This document shows, in pieces, positions 46,294 through 56,692 of a DNA stretch of 64,000 nt. The stretch lies in assembly GCA_905221605.1 (NCBI GenBank), contig CAJNDS010001502.1, positions 276,501 through 340,500 of the forward strand, read 5' to 3'. Made by a program: the position numbers and the translations under genes. The DNA comes from Symbiodinium natans (taxonomy: Eukaryota > Sar > Dinophyceae > Suessiales > Symbiodiniaceae). The notes beneath the pieces were generated by a model. The model saw only the letters and a list, made by a program, of their open reading frames with translations. It ran no database searches and was not told the origin of the DNA. Numbering within the stretch: position 1 is the first letter of the stretch; the number at the start of each line of letters is the position of its first letter.

Positions 46294-46873
46294 CGTGTCA
46301 TGCGCATCCTCCTTGGGTCTTTGCTGTCTGAAGCCAGAAGGAGCGTCGGCCTCTGGTGACCCAAAGCCAACTGGTCTAGGGTTTAGGGTTTAGGGTTTAA
46401 CTCAATGATGGCTTGCTGTTGTGCTGTTAAAGCCTACCAGGCATGATTCGACTCTTCACACCTGCAATTGCAAAGTTGGTGAGCAGGCAGCGTTGATCTA
46501 GTGTTGTGCCCACCTGAACATGCGAAACTTGGCACAGGCTCATCTACAAATAGCCCCTACAAGCCCTTAGACCTTTGTGACCTCTGATCCGCCCTCAACC
46601 CTAAACCCCCAAACAAAAGAGCCTCGTTTGAGCCCAGGCTCTTGATGCAAACCCTGAACCCCTACACCCTCCTAAACTTTCCTAAACCCTATAACGGGGC
46701 GACTTAACAGTCCGCCATCTGAAAAGCCTTTTGCGCTCAGCAACGTGGCAGCCATCTTGTCTACCGAGCCCGCCCCCTGCCACGTTTACTGTCGTTGTTG
46801 CTGTCATGACTTTCATACAATACAATATTATTCAGCGTATATGTGATGCTACTTTCTCATTATATTGCTGAGG

Positions 46874-49800
46874 TCATGCCAGGCTTCGTGTGAGAGCAGG
46901 CTGGCAAGAGGGCATGATGAAGACGGAGCTTGGGGTGCTTGTGGCATCCTGGCTCCCCCATGTCACTTGCACGCGGGGGAGTGAAAGCCAGCCGGTCTTC
47001 AACGGAATGAGAGAAAAGCTGGGAATGACGTCGTTGGGATCGGCTGTTGCAAGGCAAGCAGCTTGGTAGCAGGTCGGACCAGAAAGCAGGTACCTGTCCG
47101 GAACTTCCCCTTCACCCTGCAAGACGCGTACCTTGATTTCGTCATGATCCACAGTTCTGGCATACCTCAGGCAGACCTGCACGACCAGCGGTGTTCCAAC
47201 TGTCCCCGTGCTACTGACCTGCAGTTCCACTTGCATGCTCTGGCTACTGGCAGCAGCAGATGTCGGCGCAGGCAACAGCCACTCAACTACTGCTGCGGGC
47301 AGCGGGTTGGGTGGCCAGTTGCTGCTCGCTTCCTTCCAGGGGAAGAAAGCTTGCACTGCTTGGTATCGATGGAAGAAGACGCGCAGACGAGGGCGTGACT
47401 TCAGCACCAAGCCTGGCTCGAAAGGCCAAAGAAATGCGTAGGAAGACCCGGGCTGCATCTGACCCATCTTGCCAAGACATGAAACAGCACGTTCGGTGTC
47501 GCTGCCCTCCGGGGTGAAGAACACCTCGGCCTTGACAATATCGACAGCCGTGGCGAGGTGGCATCGCAGCGAGAAGGACACCGGCCTTGGGGACGAACTG
47601 AACCCTAAAATTGGGGTTATATACCCTATACTACTATAATTCCTATTAAGGTATATGAACCCGAAACTTGGGGTTATATACCCTATACTACTATAATTCC
47701 TATTGAGGTATATGAACCCTAAAATTGGGGTTCTATACCCTATACTACTATAATTCCTATTAAGGTATATGAACCCTAAACCCCTAAACCCCTAAACCCT
47801 AAACCCTAAACCCTAAAGCCCTAAAGCCCTAAACCCTTTTAGGGTGCGTTTAGTCCCCAAGGGGCTTCTGAGCCAGCATCGCCGCAGAGAGCCGCTCTTC
47901 CGCAGTGTGCAGCTTCAGGGCGTGCCTGTAGTGTTAGGGTTTAGGGTTTAGGGTTTAGGGTTTAGGGTTTAGGTGAGTCATTTTCTATACAAACACTTCA
48001 AAGCACCGACTTGGACACCCAGGAAAAACACGCCAAAACTTGAAGCCCTCAAGGACCCTGCCGCATGCCATGTTGCTTGAATCTGATCTGTGGAGTCCAA
48101 CACTGCGCCTCCGCGTCTCCGCCGACCTGCTGGATCTCAAGTCCGAGTGAGACGCTGCAGGCATGCCCACAGCGAACAGCCAGCGGCAAAGCGAGGCAGG
48201 ACACGCCTGGGAGGCCCAAGTGGCAGACTAGTGCAGTCAACTCGCGTCAGAAAATTACACTTAATTGAATGTGAACTAAAAACGACAGTTTGTTTCATGT
48301 GCTTTCGCACACAGCTACACACACCTACACTTCCAGAAGATGCTGCATTGAACAGCAAGAGGCCTTTGGAGGCCTCGTGTCTGAGCCGGAGAGGCGCGCC
48401 CTTGAGGTCGCCAGGCTCCAGGCTCAGAAGGCCTGCACGTGCCTTGAGCTCCGACGTAAAGTCCGCAACATGAATCTTCGAGCCCGAAGTGCCGAGGGAC
48501 TCCAAGTCCCAGACTTGCTTGTCAGAAACTTTCAGGAGGTCCACCCTAACACCCGGCTTCTCAGCAAGGTGCGGCGCGTTCTCATCCAGATCGTCGCTGA
48601 AGCGCACGTGGCAGGCAAGACTTACTTGGCAGGACCCCATGGGTGGCCGCTCCGGCCACGCGTAGACTACGACGTAGAAGAGGAAGCACTCCGACACCAA
48701 GCCAGCTACTGGCTCCACCGGGAGGACGGCTTCTGCCTGCAGCTTCAGCCGAAGGTCGCTGGGCTTCCGCAGCCCTTCTTGGGATACCTGTGTTGCGCTC
48801 GACGTGCCGTCGGCAAGGTGGAATGTAGGAAATCCAGAGTGGATACCAGCATCGCTGATGCAGTCTCTGGCAGAAGGGCACGGCTTCAGCTCACACGCAC
48901 CTGGCAAGGGGTCGAAAAGCATCACTCACTGTTACGCCTGCCTGTACATCATCAAGACATAATCATGACATACTAAGACGATACCAGGTTCCGACACAGC
49001 TTTTCATCACGCTCTATCCAAGCGCTCTCGTCAGGTCAGTTCAATCGCTCAGAAAGTCAACTTGCCACAAATGTACGGGCAACGAAACAGCCCTGTCGGC
49101 CTAGAAATACCACTGAAGGAGACTTCGCCCAGGTCAAGCAGACCTGCAGCCAGCTCCCTACATGGGATTTTCCGATATAGGAGTACCCTTTAAGGGGATC
49201 CTATTCTGTTTGGGGGTATAAAAAGGGGTACCCCTGTTTTGGGAGATGCCCGCATCTTCGCTACTGATCATGACTTACGGGCCGGGAATGTTTTCAAAAT
49301 GCGACACGATGTGTCGATTCCAGCGGAAGCCGACCCTGTGGTCGTCATTAGGGGGTGTTTCCAAAGAGGCCTGCGTTGAGTGACGCGTGTCCCACAGAAA
49401 GCCTACCAAGCAGAACAACTATATAGCGTTAGTGTTCTCGATTCAAATCTTCGAAGAATGCCCGCCCCTCCAAAATAGAGACCGTGCTTCACAAACTTAG
49501 TGTGACCATGGCGTTCAACGATTGTAGGCAATCAATTTTCAAAGGTCTGCTCCTCGCCGATCGGCTAACCCCGTGCATCGGAAACAAGCCCTCCACAAAC
49601 AGCCCTTGAACTCACCTTCTACGATGGTGCCAAACATGCGGGTTCCTCCTCTCAGCCTCTCCAAGCATAGTGGTGAGTGAGGATTTTCAGATACCACGAA
49701 CTATAGCGATCGCTGCATGTGAGACATCGTAAGACCGTAAGCCCTCGCACGAACGCTCTGATCGTTGCTCGTTCGGTCTTCCCATCGGGAGCGGCGCTCT

Positions 49801-52166
49801 CGGTTGCCGCCCAGGGTGTGGGATGAGGCTGGTTTGGAACAAGGTGCCCGGCTTTCAGGGCACAAGTATTCCACGCTCAGAACGACACGATGATTTTTTT
49901 TTTTTTTTTTTGGGGGGGGGGGGCTTCGAGGGTTGGAGGAGGTCTTATCCAAGTCCTTAACAGCCTTAACGTTCCTTAAATGACCCAAGCCCCGTTGCGC
50001 GTACAGGCTCGCCTGAAGCAATGCAGCTATTCTCGGGGGTTCAACTTCTAGATGATTTTGTACTTGAGGCAGAAGTGCTTCAAGACATCGACACGGAAGA
50101 TGTTGCAACTAGCAACTGCACATTCTGCCGCATTCTGAAGCCTGCCGTTGCATCTGGCCTTGCTAAAGCCTTTTGCTGAACTCTGGCCCTGACACCTCCC
50201 ACATTGCGGACTAAATGACCCTAACCGGGTTTATGGTTCATATACCTTAATAGGAATGATAGTAGTATGGGGTATATGACCCCAATTTTCGGGTTCATTT
50301 CGTCCCCAAGGCACCCCACCCCTTCCCACCCGCCCCCGTGCCGTGGTCACTGCCGCGCCCGTGCCGGGCAAGGAGCCGCGCAGCCGCAGGACGCACCCGA
50401 CCTGCCATAAATGGGCTCTTCGGCCCTATATTCCCCATAATCAACCCTCGAAGGGCCTTTTTTAAAGGGGTTGTAGGGCATGATCAACCCTATGAAGGGC
50501 CTTTTTAAGGGGTTATAGGGCATCATCAACCCTATGAAGGGCCTTTTTAAAGGGGTTATAGGGCATAATCAACCCTATAAAGGGCCTTTTTTAAAGGGGT
50601 TATAGGGCATAATCAACCCTACAAAGACCTGCAGCAAGAGACTCATGATGCTTTGGGGCTGGGTCGCTGTCGGACTTATGTGAGGCCCATACAAGCCTTT
50701 CAAAAGCCTCTTTGCTTTTGTGGACATCGCCCCGATTTTTCGGTTAAGCCTTGGTTAAGCATGCTTGTATAAACCTCCAAGTCCAGACCTTTCTACGAAG
50801 CCAACCAGGAAAATATAGAAGACCTGCAGAAACTGTGGTAGCTCAGTGGTGACATGGTCACCTCCTCCAGCCCTGTCCAAAGGTGCACCTTGCCTGCAAC
50901 TTGCCTTTCAACCTCCTGCAAAATTTGCATGGGGGTTTACGATTATTAAGGGGTACCTTGTTGGGGTCGATGTTCTCAGGGGATCCTACATTTTACTCGG
51001 CGCTGTCTCTGATCCTACTATTTGGGGTCTATATTAGGGGGCCCTTATTATCGTAAACCCCCGCATGCGTTCTCGTGCAGCTGCCTGCCAAGTCTGACCT
51101 TCGCCAGCTTCAATGCTGAGAGGCACGTCGCCTCGAAAGCGAAACCCAGGACCCCATAACACAGTCCTTAAGGACGAAAGGAACCCGAAACACCCTATAC
51201 CACTATGACTCCTTTTAAGGTATCTGAGCCATAAATCCTTTTAGGGTTCATTTGGTCCCTAAGGGTTTTGCCACCAGCATACGTATGACACATGCATGTC
51301 CGCTACAGGACACGAGCCGCTTGGCGGCTCACTACCTCCAACTTCGGTTTAGGGTTTAGGGTTTTAGGGTTAGGGTTTAGGGTTTAGGGTTTGGGGTTTT
51401 GGGTTTGGGGTTTGGGGGTCTTGTTGGGCAGGACCCTATGGAGCATGCAAGGTTTGCGGCCAAGCATCCAGTGGTAGTTCTGGCAAAACAGCTTGCCAGC
51501 TCCAAGCTAGCAGGCAGATCAAGCTTGCCAAACTCAACATGGAACATGTCTGAATCTTCAGCAGCCTCGCTCCAGGATAGCTGACACCGGCTCAGCGGGA
51601 TCTCGATACTCCCAGCCTCCTCTTGGGTTGCAGCGCTGGCCACCAAGGCCACCAGCTCCTCTGCTTGGCTGAAGTCGGATGACACCGCAGAATCCGGAAG
51701 CTTCAGGTACTCGAAGGCGTCTTGCACCAAGCTCCTCCTCAAGATGCTGAGGTCCTGCGCGGGAGACGGATCGGCTCCAGCATCCAGAAGAGAGCTGGCA
51801 GGAACTGCTCGAGAGGAGGAGCAGAGCTCCGGGACCTTCATGCCCAAGGCCGTGGCACAGCACAGCAGCGAGCGCTCCAGGGAAAACCGTCGCAGCGAGG
51901 GCCAGGAGGGTGTGGGCATCTGCCCGGAGACCATCTGCCCGGGCAGCTGCCGATTCTGCGTGTTCAGGCGCTCAAACAAGTTCCGAGCAGCTTCTTGGTG
52001 CCCAGTGCCAGGCTCACAGAGGTAAGCCTCAGCCACACGTGCTTGAGAGGAAGTGGTCCAGGCGGCGTAGCCACGCTCCTTGGCTGCGGCCTGTGCCCGG
52101 ATCAGCAGCTTCAAGCTTCGGTCGGCGTGGTCTGTGCAGAGCTTCGCCTGGAGGCAGAGTCCAAGG
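46874..52166 (-). CDS. TRAPPC11-like TRAPP tethering-complex subunit (partial model)
   Basis: Likely subunit of the TRAPP complex, which tethers vesicles at the ER-Golgi/Golgi. Minus-strand exons: about 51,497-52,166, 48,354-48,900, 47,857-47,925, and 46,874-47,585 with a TGA stop at 46,874-46,876. The first exon has the helical pattern of the foie-gras domain: DHADRSLKLLIRAQ, RVAEAYLCEP, then a W-P-S-L stretch followed by SLLCCATALGM. The last exon ends with FSLIPLKTGWLSLPRVQVTW, typical of the C-terminal Gryzun region. The 47,857/47,585 junction keeps frame (AQKPLG|PVSFSLR) once a family 1 element is removed. The 5' end, and any exons between 48.9 and 51.5 kb, were not found, and the first exon's ends are approximate. 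TRAPPC10 is the alternative; TRAPPC11 fits the helical part better. Confidence 0.55.
47586..47856 (-). mobile_element. Family 1 element with internal triplication, filling a TRAPPC11-like intron
   Basis: Ends are CTTGGGGACGAACTGAACCC and, at the right, GGGTGCGTTTAGTCCCCAAG, an inverted pair. Inside are three tandem copies of a ~60-bp unit reading GGGGTTATATACCC and then TATTAAGGTATATGAACCC (about 47,613-47,776), followed by a CCCTAAA-type tract (47,764-47,838). The element edges coincide with the splice sites inferred from reading frame. Confidence 0.7.
48905..50200. other. Non-coding-looking part of the TRAPPC11-like locus
   Basis: No exon could be supported. It holds a T19/G10 run (49,893-49,922) and a possible diverged family 3 element at about 49,163-49,255 (GGATCCTATTCTG core). 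Confidence 0.35.
50208..50310. mobile_element. Family 1 inverted-repeat element
   Basis: Starts GGACTAAATGACCCTAACC and ends GGGTTCATTTCGTCCCCAAG. The core has TATGGTTCATATACCTTAAT and an inverted match to GGGGTATATGACCCC. It lies inside the TRAPPC11-like locus. Confidence 0.7.
50440..50625. repeat. Tandem repeat of a ~43-bp palindromic unit
   Basis: Four and a part copies of a ~43-bp unit: ATCAACCCTATGAAGGGCC, then TTTTTAAAGG, then GGTTATAGGGCAT. Each unit can fold on itself (AACCCTATnAAGGG against CCCCTTTAAAAAGG and GGGTTATAGGGC). Differences are mainly in T-run length. It lies in the TRAPPC11-like locus, between exons. Confidence 0.8.
50931..51062. mobile_element. Family 3 inverted-repeat element carrying a small insertion
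   Basis: Ends GGGGGTTTACGATTATTAAG and, inverted, TTATTATCGTAAACCCCC, with CATG at both edges. The core normally reads GGATCCTACTATTTGGGGTC; here GATCCTAC is duplicated around about 20 bases containing TTTTACTCGGCGCTGTCTCT. Confidence 0.65.
51167..51265. mobile_element. Family 1 inverted-repeat element
   Basis: Left end CCTTAAGGACGAAAGGAACC, right end GGGTTCATTTGGTCCCTAAG, with the shared core (ACTATGACTCCTTTTAAGGT). It lies between TRAPPC11-like exons. Confidence 0.7.
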
Positions 52167-53218
52167 CTTCCCAGAAAGGTTTAGGGTTGTAGGGTTTGGG
52201 GTTTAGGGCTTAGGGGAATTACTTTCAGGGGATGAGAACACGAGGGCTGAGAACCCTTGCTCTCTGCGCGGGTGCTCTCCTAGGGTTTAGGGTTTAGAGT
52301 TCAGGGTTTACGGGCACACAGTGCCTCAGCATGTGCCAGTCGCAGCGCCACCTCTCGGCCAGGCGCCTGGGCTTGAGGCTTGAGGGCTGGCTCGTCATGA
52401 TTCCCTTTTGACTCCAGGCTCTGCCGGATCCGAACTTACTGACAATCTGTGAAAAATGTGTGGACAATCGTTCCGTTGCTCTCTCTCATGATGTTCACGA
52501 GAAAACAACCACAGGGTGGAACACGCAACATGTCAAAGTGTCCTATGATTCCCTGAACCCTTAAACCCTAAACCCCTAAACCCCTTTGCATCCTAACCCC
52601 TAACCCTAAACCCTTACTTGCAGTATGGGCATGCGTGGGCTCTCTATGTCATACTTTCGGCTCTGTTCGCCTCGGCCTCCGATGGGCGCTCCAGAACTCC
52701 AGCCTGCACGCTCGAGACACGGGCTTGCAACGCATGGGCAAAAGGAAAAATGTGCATGTACACTCATATGAATACATGAATATACATCAATACATATATA
52801 TATATAGAAAGATATATACAAGTATTTGTATGAATATACATAAATAAACAAATGTAAAAACAAAAATACAAATATATAAACATATCGATAAGTAAGTAAA
52901 TAGATAAACAGATAAATACATTATATATATATATATATAACAAAAAGACTAAACTAAATAGGCAAATAAACATAAATAAATAAATAAATAAATATATATA
53001 TATATATATATATATATCACGAAACTTCAGCAGACTCGAGCGGAAAGTCGCGCATTGCGGCCTGGCCCAGGAAAGGCGAGGGCCGGAGCTCGCCGCCCTG
53101 CTCTGAAGAGGGGGCGAGGTGCCCGGGCTCCATGCATCGCAGGGCCCACTCGCCTCGGAGAAACGGCTCGTGACTTCTGGTGTCGTGACGCTGCATGTTG
53201 CTGCCGTTGCGCGGTAGC

Positions 53219-53242
53219 GGTGTGTGTGTGTGTGTGTGTGCC
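53219..53242 (+). repeat. (GT)n dinucleotide repeat
   Basis: Twelve GT units, giving a poly-Thr/His artefact on the minus strand. A shorter GT/GC run is at 34,020-34,050. Confidence 0.9.
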
Positions 53243-53989
53243 ATTCATGTCCATGACATGTTGCTGTGTCAGACAGGTGAGTTCTTCATTGGGGTCGCAT
53301 CTTGATGCGTGCAAGGGGCGCAAGCGTCGGGCGTAGCTCGCTGCAACCTCACCCAAACACAACATGGCAGAAAGCTTCTCACCAAGCACAAACCACGGAG
53401 GTGGCCTGGTAATGGAATCCTGGGAACTGCCAGAGGTCATTCTGGTCGATAAGCCTTGGGTTGGCCATGGATGGCCCAAGTCGGCGGACAGCGGATAGCT
53501 GTTCGACATTCCTTTTGTGCAGACTGACACTTGTGTGTACAGTTTGTTCAACTCACGTGCGGCGCACAACCCACACCGCTGGCTCACTGCTGCTCTGAAC
53601 CCACAACTTGACCCCATTATCTCTCAGTCTTTGCACAAGGCCAGCCTCTTTTCTAACATCAATCAGGCAGCATTGGTGCTTTCTGCGACATTGTGTCCAG
53701 AAAGTCGCCTTGGCACAGGTTCTTTCTCATGCCTGCATACAATTGCATAGACTACAGCCTGGCCACGGCTGCCGAGAAAACAAAGTTCGGTCTTGCAATC
53801 AGGCGACCAAAAACCACATGATTCCTCAGCTTGTTTTGACGCTTGTCCAAGCTTCTGACAGCCATTCAAGAAGCAAGACAAGCCCAAGCAATCTGTAAGT
53901 CACTAGTTGCGACTGCGCATCAGGGACAGCCAGCGCCATTTGCGCCACACCAGCTCATCGTCATCAGACTCAAGCGCAAATCTTGCAGC

Positions 53990-54300
53990 TTGCAACTCGC
54001 CATATACAATATGCAGTTGCTGCGGCAGCCACCGCACCTGCAACCTCTACTGATGCACCTTGTTGCGGAGTGGCCGTCTGTAGAGGTGCTTTTGCCGAGA
54101 GCGGTGCGTGCGGGGCCTTTTGCGTACAAGCGAAACTTTAACTGCCACCAAGCTACACAGCACGTTCTGAGCGAGGAGGTGTGTATGCGGCAGTGGTGCA
54201 CGGCAGCTCCCACGTCGTGTGATGCGAAGTATCTCTCGTACATCCTCCATGCATCACCAACACTTGCAAGCATGCATGGGCAGGACAAGGGCAGAAGTGG
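53990..54300 (-). CDS. Candidate coding segment, unknown product
   Basis: Minus strand reads PCMLASVGDAWRMYERYFAS, HDVGAAVHHCRIHTSSLRTC and WWQLKFRLYAKGPARTALGK. The plus strand is open for 156 codons across the same place. Not recognised. Confidence 0.2.
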
Positions 54301-54418
54301 CAAGCGGCTCTAGGCTTCGTCGACGAAGACGCATCAAGCCCTCATGCCCAGGAAACAAAAAGAAGATTTGCCAGAGATTGCGAAGATACACAATGCAAGT
54401 TTCTCGTGACAAGTATAT

Positions 54419-54521
54419 GTTGGGATGTTCTCCCTTATACTAACCGTCCTTAATCCGGGATTATAGTACCCCCTATGATAATCCCTATTTAAGACTGTTA
54501 GCATAAGGGGGAACATCCCAC
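54419..54521. mobile_element. Family 2 inverted-repeat element
   Basis: Left TTGGGATGTTCTCCCTTATA, inner GATTATAGTACCCCCTATGA, right GCATAAGGGGGAACATCCCA. Near-perfect terminal inverted repeats, so probably a young copy. Confidence 0.75.
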
Positions 54522-55193
54522 ATTATATATTTGTGCTTCCTGCATGCCCTCTGGTCCTGACTGTTATGTGGTTGCAAAGATCCATTCTCTCGATCGGGTC
54601 AGCGACATCTGTGTTGTTGAGCAGCAGCTCATAAGCCTGGTCATGCATGGACAAGCAACAACTGCCATCCCATCGTGTGCTGCTAGCCTCATCTTTTGCT
54701 TGTCAAGCTTGTGTGCGGGATTCCTGCCTTGATGTAGGCTGTCAAGGCAGCACGCACATCCTTGCGGAACTCATTGAGAAAGGCAACCTTGAAGAACATC
54801 CTCACCTGTTATGGCGCCGTTTGATGTTTTACCAAGACTCGACACCTCGCGAACATGACGAATTCAAGAGCCCCCCACCTGCATGGCGGTGTGTGCCGAT
54901 GCCGGTACCTGTGTGAATGCAGGATTTTTTGCCAAAGCGGGCCAGATGGTGCCTGCGGCCCTGAATCTAGTATTTGCTTCAGAACCCCCAAGAATAAAGA
55001 CTAGTAGTCCCCGTATTGCCCTAAAAAGGAAGCATGTTCTTTAGTTTCTGGGTGGTTCTTATGCATATAGTAGGTATGAGCAATGTCAAGGCTATGCAGG
55101 GCAAATGTTTCTGGCCAGCGGCTGGAGCTTTCGGTGCCCAGGGCTTGCGCAGCCGCTTCTCCTCATCTGCCTGGGACTTCTTGAACTGTCATA

Positions 55194-55290
55194 CCCAGAG
55201 AGCCCAATTACCCCTTAATCAAGGAATACGCCTTAAATCACATTAAGGACCCCTATGTTATAGTTCAGGGTATATTCCTTATTTAAGTGA
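55194..55290. mobile_element. Family 5 element, right end lost
   Basis: CAGAGAGCCCAATTACCCCT at the left, core CCTTAAATCACATTAAGGAC, right side stops after TATATTCCTTATTTAAG without the GGGCTC end. Confidence 0.55.
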
Positions 55291-55552
55291 TGCCACGTAG
55301 CATAGAAGGACATGGCGCTCTGGTAAATGAGGCGCTCGAGTTTCGGCGCCTGAAGCCACATGCGTTCATATGTAGACGGTTTCACTTGAGGCTCTGATGG
55401 CCAGAAGGCCAACTACCCTAAACCCTAAACCCTAAACCCTAAACCCTGAACCCTGAACCCTAAACATACCCCGAGTGAAAGGCTATGATTCCTCCCCACT
55501 CATGTGTCCTTTTCCCTTCTGGGTGCAGACCTTCATCGGCAGATCAGGTGTC

Positions 55553-55695
55553 CCAACCTGGTTCATGGTTGGGATCGTATTAAAATTTAAATTTACAGTC
55601 CTTATTGGGTTTAAGTACCCTTTAAAACCTAATTTATATTCTTATTGGGTTTAAGTACCCTTACAAATGTAAAATGTTACCCAACTATGACCAAG
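55553..55695. mobile_element. Family 7 element with duplicated core
   Basis: TTCATGGTTGGGATCGTATT at the left, GTTACCCAACTATGACC at the right. The phrase CTTATTGGGTTTAAGTACCC occurs twice in tandem, about 50 nt apart. Confidence 0.6.
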
Positions 55696-56616
55696 CAACC
55701 GCCACCACGAGTCCAGCAAACTCAGGCTGATTTCGGAGGAAGCCGCAAGAAGCCTGGAACAGTAATGCTTGCTGGATTTTCTTATGTTGCTATATGATGA
55801 AAGTTTAATCTTATTATAAGAGCATTATATTGTGACCATCTTTTCCCTGTGAGAGCACATTCTCACCGAAGCAGATGACTTTCCGGCAATAGGGTCTTGG
55901 TGCCAGAGGGACTCTCGTGCCTCAGGGTCTGCAGTGCTCTCATGGAGAATGATGAAGATCAGCAGCCGAAGGTCGCGTTCCTCCAATTTGTATATCAGGG
56001 TTTAGGGCTGAGGGTGTAGGGATATGCATGCGCCACGAGGCCAGTCTAGAGTAGAATCGAAAGATGGCCAAGACGGCCCTCTCGTCCTGTGCAGCATACT
56101 GTATTGTTCTGCAGCTCACTTCCGCGTGGCCCTGTTCGGCTCGGAAAGCATGCGCACATGTAGTCATGCAGTACGAGTTTCAAACCCTAAACCCTAAACC
56201 CCAAACCCAAAACCCTGAACCCTGAGAGCAGGCTCGGCTGCCTTTGCTTGCCGGCGCGCATGCTGTAGATAGTGCAGTACCTGCGACTCTTCCTGCCAGA
56301 CGTCACGAAATCAGCAAGCACTTCCATGTTGTAGATGGCAAAGGGCTCGATTTTCTTAGATTGCTGCTCACATACAGAACACAAAGCTGCAGAAGACAAT
56401 CAGGAACTAATCCCCATTCAATAGTCACCATAAACCCTAAACCCTAAACCCTAAACCCTAGTAACCCTAAGCCCTAAATCCCTTCTGCGCAGTCCTGCTC
56501 CGGCTGGCGCAGGTCTTCGGACCAGTCGATGCAGAGGACGAGCACAGCCGGGATACCGTTGCACAGCTTCTCGAGCCTGCAGAGCCGACCCTGAACCGCG
56601 CTCAGAACCCTCAATT

Positions 56617-56692
56617 GGGTTTAGGGTTTAGGGTTTAGGGTTTAGGGTTTAGGGTTTTTTGTTTAGGGTTTAGGGTTTAGGGGTTTGGGATG
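56617..56692 (+). repeat. Telomere-type TTTAGGG tract
   Basis: About ten copies with a TTTTTTG interruption. The 55.4-60.9-kb stretch holds some 18 tracts in both orientations, among them 55,417-55,466, 56,432-56,480, 57,113-57,170, 58,334-58,370, 59,563-59,610 and 60,826-60,872. Confidence 0.85.

Noticed and set aside
53430-53500. Plus-strand reading ELPEVILVDKPWVGHGWPK, like the first motif of RluA-type pseudouridine synthases
   Set aside because: No second motif (R-L-D) was found nearby and the opposite strand is open; too short to claim.
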